This document shows, in pieces, positions 13,281 through 21,680 of a stretch of 33,027 nt of DNA. The DNA is taken from positions 1 to 33,027 of the IMG/VR virus record IMGVR_UViG_3300009183_002768; one strand, 5' to 3'. The stretch's first letter is position 1; every line of letters starts with the position of its first letter. This DNA comes from a virus. The notes beneath the pieces are model-generated. The model did no database searches. It worked only from the letters and a program-made list of their open reading frames with translations, and was not told the DNA's origin. The position numbers and the translations under genes are program-made.

Positions 13281-14266
13281 TGCCCGTCACAGTAAAAGGA
13301 TCTGGTGGCGGTGGTGTCACCCTTGATGCGGGATCTGCGGCGTCCGATACCACGCTGACGCTTCCAAACACCAGCGGAACCATCTTGCAGTCCGGCACAG
13401 CCGTCACTGCGGTGCAGGGCGGGACAGGCCTCACCACGCCCGGAACTTCTGGCAACGTGCTGACCAGTAACGGTACGGGTTGGACCAGCGCAACCCCAGC
13501 TACATCCGTCATCAACGTCCAGACGTTCACCTCTTCTGGAACATGGACCCGGCCAACCGGATATGCAGATGGCTCGCGTGTGCTTATTCAAGCATGGGGC
13601 GGTGGCGGTTCTGGGAGTAAAAGAACTACTACCGGAGGTTGCGGCGGCGGCGGCGGCGGATACAATGAACGATGGATGACACTGTCTGCTATGGCCGCAG
13701 CGGCGCTTGGAACGCAGACGGTCACTATTGGCGCGGGCGGAACTGCCATAACCGTGGCTAACACAAACGGGAATGTTGGCGGAACGACCAGTGTTGGTTC
13801 ACTGGTTTATGCCTATGGCGGCGGCGGCGGCGGCAATTCTAGCGGAGCTGGCTCCGGCGGCGGCGGCGGCGGGCAACTAGGCGCGGGAGCAAACAACGGT
13901 TACCCGGGCGAACCAGTTTTTGCTAGTTACTGGGATTCTACAAACGGTGTTAATGTTCTTGTTGGCGGCGGTAACTCTTATAATGCCGGTGCCCTTGTTA
14001 GCACCGCTGGCTTATTCCACGGCGGGGGCGGTGGCAGTACCGTTTCAGGCCTCAGCGTTGGGGTAGCGTCTGTCTGGGGCGGCGGTGGGGGTGGCGCGCA
14101 AGCTGCTGGCGCGGGCGGTGCATCTTCATATGCTGGGGCTGGCGGGGCTGCCGGTACAACTGGCACGGCGGGAACGCAGCCCGCTGGTGGCGGTGGCGGC
14201 GGTTCTAGCGGTAACTCTGGTGCTGGCGGCGCAGGCCAAGTCATCATCACCATCTTCCCGGCATAA
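13280..14266 (+). CDS. glycine-rich tail fibre / receptor-binding protein (328 aa)
   Basis: Start at 13280, coupled to the stop upstream; the frame is open five codons further but without a ribosome site. The N-terminal 90 residues carry fibre-type linkers (LPNTSGTILQSGTAVTAVQG and GNVLTSNGTGWTSATP). After FTSSGTWTRPTGYADGSRVL the protein becomes a glycine-rich domain ([37 protein letters not shown]) of the kind that forms packed polyglycine-II helices in adhesins such as phage S16 gp38, whose loops bind the receptor. The final VIITIF strand is the usual end of this domain. It heads the first of three fibre plus small-protein cassettes. Confidence 0.75.
   Translation: MPVTVKGSGGGGVTLDAGSAASDTTLTLPNTSGTILQSGTAVTAVQGGTGLTTPGTSGNVLTSNGTGWTSATPATSVINVQTFTSSGTWTRPTGYADGSRVLIQAWGGGGSGSKRTTTGGCGGGGGGYNERWMTLSAMAAAALGTQTVTIGAGGTAITVANTNGNVGGTTSVGSLVYAYGGGGGGNSSGAGSGGGGGGQLGAGANNGYPGEPVFASYWDSTNGVNVLVGGGNSYNAGALVSTAGLFHGGGGGSTVSGLSVGVASVWGGGGGGAQAAGAGGASSYAGAGGAAGTTGTAGTQPAGGGGGGSSGNSGAGGAGQVIITIFPA
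13642..13872 (+). repeat. GGC/CGG trinucleotide tracts inside the glycine-rich fibre
   Basis: Three uninterrupted tracts of six trinucleotides are seen: CGG x6 at 13642-13659, GGC x6 at 13817-13834 and CGG x6 at 13855-13872, all in the reading frame and encoding glycine runs. Similar but shorter tracts occur in the second such fibre (near 18327-18340 and 18443-18460). Gain or loss of one unit changes the glycine run without a frameshift. Confidence 0.7.
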
Positions 14267-14275
14267 GGAGCAACC

Positions 14276-14488
14276 ATGTCAACCTATGCTGTCATCAATA
14301 CGGCCACCAACATCTGCGACAACGTCGTTGTGTGGGACGATACCCTTGGTCCGTGGACCCCGCCCGCAGGTCACTACATCATCAGCATCGACGGTTTAAG
14401 CGTCGGTATTGGCTTCTCCTATGACCCGGCCACAGGAATTTGGACCGCTCCTCCAAGCCCTGAAGAGCCCGCCACTCCCACTCAATAG
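14276..14488 (+). CDS. small fibre-associated protein (70 aa), cassette 1
   Basis: AAGGAGCAACC precedes the ATG. Short protein (MSTYAVINTATNICDNVVVW ...) ending with GIGFSYDPATGIWTAPPSP and a Pro/Glu/Thr tail. The GxG(F/Y)xYDP core recurs in the small protein at 18746 (GVGYTYDPQNDVF), which likewise follows a glycine-rich fibre. Such partners are often fibre assembly or cap proteins; this is inferred from place and the shared motif. Its TAG stop lies in the same frame as the following fibre gene. Confidence 0.6.
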   Translation: MSTYAVINTATNICDNVVVWDDTLGPWTPPAGHYIISIDGLSVGIGFSYDPATGIWTAPPSPEEPATPTQ

Positions 14489-14497
14489 GAGGCTGCC

Positions 14498-15634
14498 ATC
14501 AGCACTCTCAAGACCATCAACGTCATCCACCCCTCCGGCACGGTCAACAACATCGTCAACGATTCCGCTGGCAGCATCACTGTCGGCAACGATGTAATTG
14601 TCGTTAACGACATCGTTGTCGGGTTTTCCGGCACTGGATCAATCGCTACGACAACGCTGACGATCACAGCCTCAACTTCTGGCGCGCTTGCCATTGGCTC
14701 AATCATCACCGGCACAGGAGTGACTGCCGGGACGACAATCACAGCCATTCTTTCAGGCTCTGGCGGCGTCGGAACATATACCGTCAGCGTGTCCCAGACT
14801 GTTTCTAGCACAACGATAACGTCTGGCTCGCTCACCGTAGCTGGCTCGTCCGTTTCCGGGTCGAGCGGAACAAACCTTCAGAACCGACTCTGGACCGGGT
14901 TCAGCGCCACGGGATCTATTGGCCCGTCTTCGACTACAATGACAATCACGGCTGTCTCAGGCGGCCTGTTGACGGTTGACTCCGTCATCACTGGCACGGG
15001 TGTGACTGCGGGGACGAAGATCGTAGCGCAGTTGACTGGCTCGTTTGGATCAACGGGAACCTACACTGTTAGCGCGTCTCAGACCGTTGCCAGCACAACC
15101 ATCTCATCCACTGGCGGAAGTTGGACATGCCCCGCTGGCGTGACGCAGGTTCGTGCGACGGTGATAGCGGGGGGTTCTGGTGGGTACAACGATGGAACAA
15201 ATCAGAACTCTGGGGCGAGCGGCGGTGCCGCAGTTGGTTATTTTACAATAACACCGACAACAGTTTACGCTGCAACAGTTGGAGCCGCCTCTGCTAGTGT
15301 CATCACCGGCACATCAGCGTCTGGCGGATCAAGTTCATTTGGCTCCCTCCTATCGGCCACTGGGGCAAGCGGCGGATCTAGTGCCGGTGGTGGGGGAGCT
15401 GGATCTGGGACTGGTGGAAATTTAATAAACTCTAGCGCAAGTGTTATCACAATCCCTTGGTTCAAAATTGCTACTGCTACAGCTATTTCGGGTACAGCAG
15501 CTAAATACTGGTCCCAAATTGCTACTAACAATCAGCATCTCGCAGGCGCTGGCGGGGGCGCGGGCACTGGTGGATCTTCTGGATCTGCGCTCGGCGGCAT
15601 TGGCGGCATCGTTTACATCGAATATGTGGGGTAA
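14498..15634 (+). CDS. glycine-rich tail fibre (378 aa) with an ATC start codon
   Basis: The protein begins in frame at ATC 14498 after a perfect AGGAGG (14487-14492) and a 5-base spacer: (M)[19 protein letters not shown], an N-terminal fibre head very common in phages. No ATG, GTG or TTG lies in frame before GTG 14720, which would remove this head. Residues 43-110 and 135-206 are two copies of the beta module found in the genes at 12585 and 15944. From residue 207 ([20 protein letters not shown]) to the end ([13 protein letters not shown]) it is a glycine-rich domain like that of the fibres at 13280 and 17526. Alternatives are a natural start-codon mutation, a sequencing error or TAG readthrough from the gene upstream. 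Confidence 0.72.
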   Translation: MSTLKTINVIHPSGTVNNIVNDSAGSITVGNDVIVVNDIVVGFSGTGSIATTTLTITASTSGALAIGSIITGTGVTAGTTITAILSGSGGVGTYTVSVSQTVSSTTITSGSLTVAGSSVSGSSGTNLQNRLWTGFSATGSIGPSSTTMTITAVSGGLLTVDSVITGTGVTAGTKIVAQLTGSFGSTGTYTVSASQTVASTTISSTGGSWTCPAGVTQVRATVIAGGSGGYNDGTNQNSGASGGAAVGYFTITPTTVYAATVGAASASVITGTSASGGSSSFGSLLSATGASGGSSAGGGGAGSGTGGNLINSSASVITIPWFKIATATAISGTAAKYWSQIATNNQHLAGAGGGAGTGGSSGSALGGIGGIVYIEYVG

Positions 15635-15638
15635 GGAC

Positions 15639-15944
15639 ATGACACAGCAAGCCCTGATCTCGCCCAACGAACCCGTTTACAACTATGCAACGCCACCTGC
15701 TGAGATCGGTGTCCGCATCGCCCAGACCGTCCCCGATGGTAGCGAGTTTCCTGTTGCTGAACCTCTCTACTGGGTGCCATGCGCGGATAACGTGGACGCC
15801 AGCACATACTACTGGGATGGCTCTGCACCTGCTGTGAAGCCGATAGCGCCCGCACCAGTGGAACCGGCCAAGCCGACACTTGAGGAACTACAGGCCCAGC
15901 TTACCGCCCTGTCCGCGCAGATCGCTTCGTTAGGGTCAAACTAA
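15639..15944 (+). CDS. small fibre-associated protein (101 aa), cassette 2
   Basis: Start at ATG 15639, four bases after the fibre stop, with GTAAGGAC upstream. N-terminal half is beta-like and includes [18 protein letters not shown]; the C-terminal part is a Pro-rich stretch followed by a short helix ([20 protein letters not shown]) that could form a coiled coil. This resembles tail-fibre-assembly chaperones in layout. The stop shares its A with the next start (TAATG). Confidence 0.6.
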   Translation: MTQQALISPNEPVYNYATPPAEIGVRIAQTVPDGSEFPVAEPLYWVPCADNVDASTYYWDGSAPAVKPIAPAPVEPAKPTLEELQAQLTALSAQIASLGSN

Positions 15945-17515
15945 TGGCATTTGTAACCTCAGATCATGTTCGGGACACATCGACCACGGCTGGATCTGGC
16001 GCATTCTCGGTATCGGGAACAGCGCCAACTGGCTATCGAACCTTCTCTGCGGTTTTATCTGTCAGCGATACTTTCTACTATTCAATTCAGCATCAAACGC
16101 TGAACGAATGGGAGGTGGGGCTTGGAACCTACACTTCTGCAAATGTCTTCCTCCGCACAACGGTTTACTCATCCTCAAATGCCGGGTCTGCCGTTACCTT
16201 CTCGGCAGGGACAAAGGATGTTTTCATCACAATGGCGGCGTCTAGGTCACTCCAGATCGATAGCGTCGGTAACGTAACCCCGTCGATAGGCAACTACACT
16301 CGCACTACCATCACTGCGACTGCCGGGCAAACCAGCTTCTCAGCGACCTACACGGTCAACTATGCCGAAGTCTATGTAAACGGAATCCTGCTCAACAGCG
16401 CCGACTACACAGCCACCACCGGCACAACCGTTGTGCTGGCGACTGCTGCATCTGCTGGCGACATCGTTGACGTCGTTGCCTTCAGCATCACCAGCTTCAC
16501 AGGCAGCGTTACGATTACCGGCACCCCCACCAATGGGCAATTAACAAACTGGACCGGCTCAACAAGCATTCAGGGCGTCACCACTGGGACCGGCGTTGTC
16601 ACCGCCCTTGGCGTCAATACTGGCTCCGCAGGCGCGTTTGTCGTCAACGGCGGCGCTCTTGGAACGCCATCAAGCGGCACTCTCACCAGCGTCACTGGGC
16701 TGCCTTTGACCACAGGCGTCACCGGCATTCTCCCAACAGCAAATGGTGGCACTGGCGCGTCTGTGTCGCCAACGACTGCGGGCAATACGATATTTACTAC
16801 TGATGGAACGAATTGGTCATCGACGCAAAAGATCGTGCGCGGCACATCTATTACGACAACGACAACCTCGTTCACTGGTCTTACAGTTGGAATTAGCACA
16901 ACGCTAACCGCATCTGTTGTGACAGGCACGATTCAGGTCGGGCAAGTAATCGCCGGGACGAACATTGCTGCTGGCACTGTAATTACGGCCCTTGGCACTG
17001 GCACTGGCGGCGCTGGAACTTATACAATCAGCCCTGCATCAACCGGCACAGTCAGCGGGACAATTACTGTCGTTGGCGTTGAATTTCAAAGCATCCCGTC
17101 TTGGGCAAAGCGCGTCACAGTCATGTTTAGTGGCGTCAGCACATCTGGAACTTCTTTGATGATTATTCAAATTGGTGCTGGCTCAATTCAAACAACTAGT
17201 TATGTTAGCCTCATTGGTTTTGCGGGGACAACGGGCAGCGGTGGCGGAACATCAACAATAGGCTTCGCTATTGATACCGGAACCCCAACTGCTGCGTCTC
17301 TCCGTTACGGAACTTGCGTTATAACGCTTCTTGATGCCGCAACGGGGCTTTGGGTTGCGACTTCCACCACAGGCCATCAACTCAGCACTGCTTATTACTC
17401 GATGACGATGGGCGGATCTAAAACTCTATCCGGTACTCTTGATCGCGTCAGAATCACTACCGTCAATGGGACAGATACTTTCGACGCTGGTTCCCTAAAC
17501 ATCCTGTATGAATGA
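15944..17515 (+). CDS. tail fibre protein (523 aa)
   Basis: Coupled to the small gene before it. Residues 1-100 ([58 protein letters not shown]) are a head domain seen in many phage fibres. Residues 118-183 form a second beta domain ([20 protein letters not shown]). Linker-type repeats follow ([20 protein letters not shown]). Residues 303-377 are the fourth copy of the shuffled beta module. The end (residues 380-523) is a beta-rich tip without a glycine-rich tract, with [20 protein letters not shown] and [20 protein letters not shown]. Probably a trimeric fibre that contacts the host surface with its C-terminus. Confidence 0.78.
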   Translation: MAFVTSDHVRDTSTTAGSGAFSVSGTAPTGYRTFSAVLSVSDTFYYSIQHQTLNEWEVGLGTYTSANVFLRTTVYSSSNAGSAVTFSAGTKDVFITMAASRSLQIDSVGNVTPSIGNYTRTTITATAGQTSFSATYTVNYAEVYVNGILLNSADYTATTGTTVVLATAASAGDIVDVVAFSITSFTGSVTITGTPTNGQLTNWTGSTSIQGVTTGTGVVTALGVNTGSAGAFVVNGGALGTPSSGTLTSVTGLPLTTGVTGILPTANGGTGASVSPTTAGNTIFTTDGTNWSSTQKIVRGTSITTTTTSFTGLTVGISTTLTASVVTGTIQVGQVIAGTNIAAGTVITALGTGTGGAGTYTISPASTGTVSGTITVVGVEFQSIPSWAKRVTVMFSGVSTSGTSLMIIQIGAGSIQTTSYVSLIGFAGTTGSGGGTSTIGFAIDTGTPTAASLRYGTCVITLLDAATGLWVATSTTGHQLSTAYYSMTMGGSKTLSGTLDRVRITTVNGTDTFDAGSLNILYE

Positions 17516-17525
17516 GGGATAACAG

Positions 17526-18749
17526 ATGACCATCTCTCGCAACGTATCAATCATGGCGCAGGGTGCTGGCACCACTGGCATCCTTAGCGCGCCCTACGGT
17601 GGGTCGCCCGTATGGCAGTCCGTCCAAACAAGCAGCTTTGCTGCTGCCACTGGCAATGCTTATCCGGTAAATACGACTTCTGGCGCGGTCACGGTGACGC
17701 TACCTGCAAGCCCAACTGCTGGGCAAGCTATTCAACTTTCGGACTATGCGGGGACATGGCAGACCAATAACGTCACCATCTCCCCAAACGGCAACAAAAT
17801 AAATAGCAGCACAAGCTCTTTCATCGCATCAGCGAAGAGGGGAAGCCTTGCTCTTGTGTACATTGACTCCACCCAAGGCTGGCTCGTCTACTCAGTTGTA
17901 AACGTCTCTAATCCGGCGGCATACAGCGCGTCATATCTTGTTGTCGGCGGCGGCGCTGGTGGTGGTGCGGGCGGTGGTGGCGGCGGCGCAGGCGGTCTCT
18001 TGTCTGGGACTGTAAACTTGTCTCCCGGCACTGTTTACTTTGCAACTGTCGGGGCTGGCGGCGCGAGGGCACCGCAGGCAACAAATACAACCAGTATTCA
18101 AGGCGGTGATGGGAACATCTCCAGCATAACGCCTGTGGGGAATCTTGCTCTTGGCGGCGGCGGTGGTGGATCAGTCAACACCTCAATAACAGCGTTCAAT
18201 AATGGCCGCGCCGGTGGCTCTGGCGGCGGTGGCTCGGTTTCTGGAATTTCGGGTACGGGTGGCGCTGGCGCATCCGGCCAAGGTTTTGCTGGCGGGGCTA
18301 ATGCGCCAACAAGCCCAGCATTCGGTGGCGGCGGCGGCGGTGGATCGTCTGCTGTTGGTGGCGCTGGGTCCAGCAGCACGGGCGGCGGTGCGGGCGGCGC
18401 GGGTACAGCGTCATCAATCACGGGTGCGTCTGTTACCTACGCAGGCGGCGGCGGCGGCGGCACCTATACATCAGGCGCAGCGGGTTCTGGCGGATCAGGG
18501 GGCGGCGGTGCGGGCGGCGCTAACGCCGTTGCCGGTACGGATGGAACGGCAAACACTGGAGGGGGCGGCGGTGGTGGTGGGCAGAGCACTACTGCCGCCA
18601 CTGTTGGCGGTAATGGGGGGTCTGGGATTGTTATCTTGTCAGTCGCAACTGCGAGTTACAGCGGCATCTATTCCGGCAGCCCCACCATAACAACCAGCGG
18701 CAGCAACACCATCCTTAAGTTTGTCAGCAGCGGGACTTATATGGCATGA
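17526..18749 (+). CDS. glycine-rich tail fibre / receptor-binding protein (407 aa)
   Basis: Begins with MTISRNVSIMAQGAGTTG after GAGGGATAACAG. Residues 30-110 are a beta domain (VTLPASPTAGQAIQLSDYAG, then NGNKINSS) often found before receptor-binding tips. From about residue 135 (ASYLVVGGGAGGGAGGGGGG) to 378 (NGGSGIVILSVA) it is the longest glycine-rich domain in the window, with at least eight Gly-runs, ending in the IVILSV strand. By analogy with Gly-rich adhesins this is a receptor-binding unit. The ATGA overlap couples it to the small protein at 18746, making the third fibre cassette. Confidence 0.75.
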   Translation: MTISRNVSIMAQGAGTTGILSAPYGGSPVWQSVQTSSFAAATGNAYPVNTTSGAVTVTLPASPTAGQAIQLSDYAGTWQTNNVTISPNGNKINSSTSSFIASAKRGSLALVYIDSTQGWLVYSVVNVSNPAAYSASYLVVGGGAGGGAGGGGGGAGGLLSGTVNLSPGTVYFATVGAGGARAPQATNTTSIQGGDGNISSITPVGNLALGGGGGGSVNTSITAFNNGRAGGSGGGGSVSGISGTGGAGASGQGFAGGANAPTSPAFGGGGGGGSSAVGGAGSSSTGGGAGGAGTASSITGASVTYAGGGGGGTYTSGAAGSGGSGGGGAGGANAVAGTDGTANTGGGGGGGGQSTTAATVGGNGGSGIVILSVATASYSGIYSGSPTITTSGSNTILKFVSSGTYMA

Positions 18750-19051
18750 CCCACTTTGCCAAGATTCTGGATAACAAAGTCGTCCAAGTTATCGTCGCAG
18801 AGCCTGAGTTCTTCGATACTTTCGTGGACTCGTCTCCCGGCCAGTGGCTTCAAACCAGCTACAACACCCGTGGCGGGGTCCACTATGGCGAAGACGGGGA
18901 GCCCGATGGCGGCGTTGCCCTGCGTGGCAATTACGCTGGCGTGGGTTACACCTACGACCCACAGAACGATGTATTCTATGCCCCGCAGCCGGGGCCTGAG
19001 TGGGTACTCAACACCAGCACATGGCTGTGGGAAGCACCCGAGAATTTGTGA
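18746..19051 (+). CDS. small fibre-associated protein (101 aa), cassette 3
   Basis: Overlaps the fibre gene by 4 bp. The sequence (FAKILDNKVVQVIVAEPEFF, SYNTRGGVHYGEDGEPDGGV, RGNYAGVGYTYDPQNDVFYA, WLWEAP) belongs to a family very common in cyanophages and other aquatic phages, where it sits among fibre genes and is also fused to larger structural proteins. Its function is unproven; a fibre chaperone or a small capping domain are both possible. The GVGYTYDP core is shared with the small protein at 14276. Confidence 0.7.
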   Translation: MTHFAKILDNKVVQVIVAEPEFFDTFVDSSPGQWLQTSYNTRGGVHYGEDGEPDGGVALRGNYAGVGYTYDPQNDVFYAPQPGPEWVLNTSTWLWEAPENL

Positions 19052-19111
19052 CCAGACAAAAAACCCCATATGATGGGTCGCACACCTGTTAACTAGAGGA
19101 GCTAACCTATC

Positions 19112-20200
19112 GTGGCATTTGGGGGTGGAATAGGAACAGCTCCAATTGGAAGTTTTCCCATCAGTGGAAGCATTGGTGGGACATCCTACGTTCTTGTTGC
19201 TGACTCTGGAGTTTACATACAGGTTGGTCAAAACGCTTTAGTCTATCGTGGGTTCACTCTATCAGTTATTTCTGGGACTTATGCCTACGCTGGCATTGAT
19301 ACGGCGCTTACAGCTAGTAGGCGCATTACTACTAATGCTGCTACTTACTCCTACACAGGTTCCCCTGCGCTTCTTTCTGTTGGGCGAAAAGTATTTGCCG
19401 CATCTGCTACGTATAGCTACGTAGGAAGTGATGTAGCACTTATAGCTAGTAGGCGCATCCCTATAGATGCCGCTACTTACTCCTATGTAGGTGCTCCCGC
19501 GTTCCTTTCTGTTGGGCGGAAAGTATCTGCTGCTTCAGCTTCGTATAGTTACGCAGGTTCTAATGTAATATTTATATCTAGCAGGAACCGTCAATTTGTT
19601 GTTGACGCTGGATCGTATTCACTAGTAGGAAGTGCTGCAAATTTACAGAGATTATACTTACTTACAGCAGAAAAAGGCGGGTATTCAGTATCTGGTTCTC
19701 CTTCTACTATTTACGCCAATAGAAAATTTTATGTATCAAATACAAATTATAGTTACGTCGGTAAACCAGTATCTATTAAACCATCCAGAAACATACCGGC
19801 TGATGGAACGAACTATACGACTATTGGGTTACCAGCTAGTATTATAAGGCACGCTCAACTTCCCATTGAGACTGTTGCTTATGGTGTTGCAGGGATACCA
19901 GCTAGATTGTTCCTATCCCAGTTCTTCACTGGAGACATGGAATATATCTATGTTGCTCAAGAACTTAACACCATAACAATACCAAAGACGCCAGAGTACG
20001 ACCCATACGAGGTATTTGTTGCACAAGAGCAGCATACAATGACCATCTCTGAGCCTGCCGACCGAAACGCCACCTATCGAAAGACAATGGCAGTAGCGCC
20101 GGAGTGGCAGATAATGTATGTTCCTTCAAAAGACTTCACAGCCGAAGACCCCGTTCATACGGACCTTCAGACCCAACCTAGACAGAGGGCACTCGTATGA
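19112..20200 (+). CDS. repeat-containing virion protein (362 aa)
   Basis: GTG start at 19112 with AGAGGAG upstream; the N-terminus MAFGGGIGTAPIGSFPISG is typical of phage structural proteins. Residues 46-269 consist of about ten copies of a 22-residue unit, roughly R(K/R)-x4-A-x-YSY-x-G-x6 with a Ser-Arg turn, which would form stacked beta hairpins. The C-terminal 90 residues differ, with two related segments ending in AQELNTITI and AQEQHTMTI, and a charged tail. Base composition is more AT-rich than in the flanking genes between 19550 and 19900. The ATGA overlap joins it to the next gene. Probably a tail or capsid surface protein, not otherwise recognised. Confidence 0.7.
   Translation: MAFGGGIGTAPIGSFPISGSIGGTSYVLVADSGVYIQVGQNALVYRGFTLSVISGTYAYAGIDTALTASRRITTNAATYSYTGSPALLSVGRKVFAASATYSYVGSDVALIASRRIPIDAATYSYVGAPAFLSVGRKVSAASASYSYAGSNVIFISSRNRQFVVDAGSYSLVGSAANLQRLYLLTAEKGGYSVSGSPSTIYANRKFYVSNTNYSYVGKPVSIKPSRNIPADGTNYTTIGLPASIIRHAQLPIETVAYGVAGIPARLFLSQFFTGDMEYIYVAQELNTITIPKTPEYDPYEVFVAQEQHTMTISEPADRNATYRKTMAVAPEWQIMYVPSKDFTAEDPVHTDLQTQPRQRALV
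19247..19918 (+). repeat. 22-residue (66-bp) tandem repeats within the virion protein
   Basis: About ten tandem units. The best conserved are arranged as alternating pairs (RRIxxDAATYSYVGxPAFLSVG and RKVxAASAxYSYxGSxVxxxAS), giving a 132-bp higher-order repeat: AGCTAGTAGGCGCAT occurs at 19312 and again exactly 132 bp on at 19444. The later units have diverged strongly. It is a coding repeat from duplication, not a CRISPR array. Confidence 0.8.
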
Positions 20201-20490
20201 GACTAGGAAGCTTTGTAAAGACACCCATCGAGCGTAAACGATACGCTATTGACTACTCAGAGTGGCTGGATACGGGCGAGACATTATCGACCGTTGTCTA
20301 TACCATCCCAGTCGTCACGACCCCGCCTTTAGCGGTCGACGCTACTTCTATAGGTAGTGCAAACACCGTTGCCGTGTTCTTTATCAACGGCGGACTCAAT
20401 GGTCGCCAATACACCGTTGAGGTTGTAGCAACCACTTCTGGCGGGCAGATCAAGGAAGACACAATCCTTTTCACCGTGCGGGACGTGTGA
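20197..20490 (+). CDS. beta-rich phage structural protein (97 aa)
   Basis: Coupled to the gene before it by ATGA. The N-terminal part (GSFVKTPIERKRYAIDYSEW, LDTGETLSTVVYTI) and the C-terminal end (GQIKEDTILFTVRDV) follow a family of about 100 residues widespread in tailed phages, with the look of an immunoglobulin-like beta-sandwich. Its role is not known; it usually lies between fibre and lysis genes, as here. Confidence 0.65.
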   Translation: MRLGSFVKTPIERKRYAIDYSEWLDTGETLSTVVYTIPVVTTPPLAVDATSIGSANTVAVFFINGGLNGRQYTVEVVATTSGGQIKEDTILFTVRDV

Positions 20491-20735
20491 TGGATACTCA
20501 AATGCTTATTAACCTTGCCCTTGGGTCATTGCTTGCCTTAGTCGGGTGGCTTGCCCGACAACTCTGGGAAGCAGTTGAAAGGTTAAAGTCTGACATCCAC
20601 GAACTTGAAGTTGAACTTCCAAGCCGCTATGTCCGGCGCGAGGAGTTCTCAGAAGGGATCAGGGAGATCAAAGACCTTTGCAGGCAGATATTTGACAAAG
20701 TGGATAGCCTTGAGAAACGGAAGGCTGACAAATGA
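20490..20735 (+). CDS. membrane-anchored coiled-coil protein (81 aa)
   Basis: Start at ATG 20490, which shares its A with the previous stop. Residues 5-22 are a transmembrane helix (MLINLALGSLLALVGWLA), followed by an amphipathic helical region (LWEAVERLKSDIHELEVELP; EGIREIKDLCRQIFDKVDSL) with coiled-coil character. This layout is common in the lysis-proximal region of phages. It might be a holin accessory or structural protein; not enough is visible to choose. Confidence 0.65.
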   Translation: MDTQMLINLALGSLLALVGWLARQLWEAVERLKSDIHELEVELPSRYVRREEFSEGIREIKDLCRQIFDKVDSLEKRKADK

Positions 20736-21205
20736 GCACCACGGAAGAGAAACAGGAGAAGTTCGCTATTGAGATGGCGGCAAGCGCCAGCAAGGGCGCG
20801 TTGGTCGAGAAAATCACCTTTGCCGGTATCCCCATCCTGTTCTCCTGCGTAGTCTATTTGATGAGTGCGCTTTCCTCCGCCAACAATGAGATCATTCAAC
20901 TAAAGTCCAAGGTTGCGGTGGTTGTAAACGCTGACAACAAGGCCATACCGCCCCAAGGCACGACCATCGACATGGCGCAGATCCGCGAAAACCTAAGCGA
21001 TCAAATCTCCAAGGTTGAGAAAGAGAGTGCCCTGGCCCGCGCTGCTATGACCTTGGACCGTGAGCGGTCGATGGCGGCGGTTGATAAGTCCCGGCTCGAC
21101 ATGGCGGCGGATGCTGCGCAAGCCCGAGCAGCTATCCGCTTTGATATGATGAAGCTGGTGGCGGAACTCGACAAGCGCCTCACCCTTCTGGAGAGGGGAA
21201 AGTAG
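20732..21205 (+). CDS. membrane protein with coiled coil (157 aa)
   Basis: Overlaps the preceding gene by 4 bp. A single transmembrane segment lies at about residues 28-47 (ITFAGIPILFSCVVYLMSAL); residues 75-157 are charged and helical with heptad-like spacing (ISKVEKESALARAAMTLDRE). There is no recognised enzyme motif. Possible roles are a holin-like or envelope-spanning lysis helper, or a membrane-contacting virion component. Together with the genes at 20490 and 21206 it forms a set of three membrane/helix proteins before the endolysin. Confidence 0.65.
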   Translation: MSTTEEKQEKFAIEMAASASKGALVEKITFAGIPILFSCVVYLMSALSSANNEIIQLKSKVAVVVNADNKAIPPQGTTIDMAQIRENLSDQISKVEKESALARAAMTLDRERSMAAVDKSRLDMAADAAQARAAIRFDMMKLVAELDKRLTLLERGK

Positions 21206-21670
21206 ATGGACCCAATCCTTCTGCTGGCCGCTGCCAAGGTTAGCTTCGAGGCCCTGAAGTCAGGCATTGCAGTGGGCAAGGAACTGCAATCCATGGCCAA
21301 GGATCTTGGCTCCTTGTTCGACAGCGTGGCTGCTATCACCCGTGTCGCTGCCGACCCCAAGGGCAGTTTGATGGCGGGCAAATCAGCCCAGCAGATTGCC
21401 ATGGAGGCATATGCCGCCAAGGCCGAAGCCGACTCTATGATGGAGGAGTTGAAGAACCACTTCATCGGAGAATTTGGAATTGCTGCATGGGATCAAGTAC
21501 TTGCGGCTACCACGCAGATTAAAAAAGAAATGAAGGTAGCGGCTCTTGAGGCTCAGAAGGAGCAGGAAGAGCTTATGCAGGCCGTAATGACATGGGGGTC
21601 AGTGTTCCTTGCGATTGTTATGGTTGCTGTTTGCATTGTCCTTCTCATCCTTAGTTTTGCCACTCGATAG
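21206..21670 (+). CDS. helical protein with C-terminal membrane segment (154 aa)
   Basis: Follows the upstream stop directly (stop ends at 21205). Residues 1-125 are helical, with the segment ALKSGIAVGKELQSMAKDLG resembling a family common in marine podoviruses and myoviruses, function unknown. A strong C-terminal transmembrane helix covers about 129-151 (VFLAIVMVAVCIVLLILS). It may be the holin of this phage, because no other candidate is clearer, but the helical N-terminal domain is longer than in usual holins. Confidence 0.65.
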   Translation: MDPILLLAAAKVSFEALKSGIAVGKELQSMAKDLGSLFDSVAAITRVAADPKGSLMAGKSAQQIAMEAYAAKAEADSMMEELKNHFIGEFGIAAWDQVLAATTQIKKEMKVAALEAQKEQEELMQAVMTWGSVFLAIVMVAVCIVLLILSFATR

Positions 21671-21680
21671 GAGTTACGCC

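Noticed and set aside
19058-19085. hairpin ACCCATCATATGGGG followed by T-run on the minus strand
   Set aside because: It would terminate leftward transcripts, but no minus-strand gene lies upstream of it; the plus-strand reading lacks a U-tract. Possibly chance.
19247-19918. regularly spaced repeats that could suggest a CRISPR array
   Set aside because: The repeat is in frame with a long coding sequence, units differ at codon positions expected for a protein repeat, and there are no unique spacers or cas genes.
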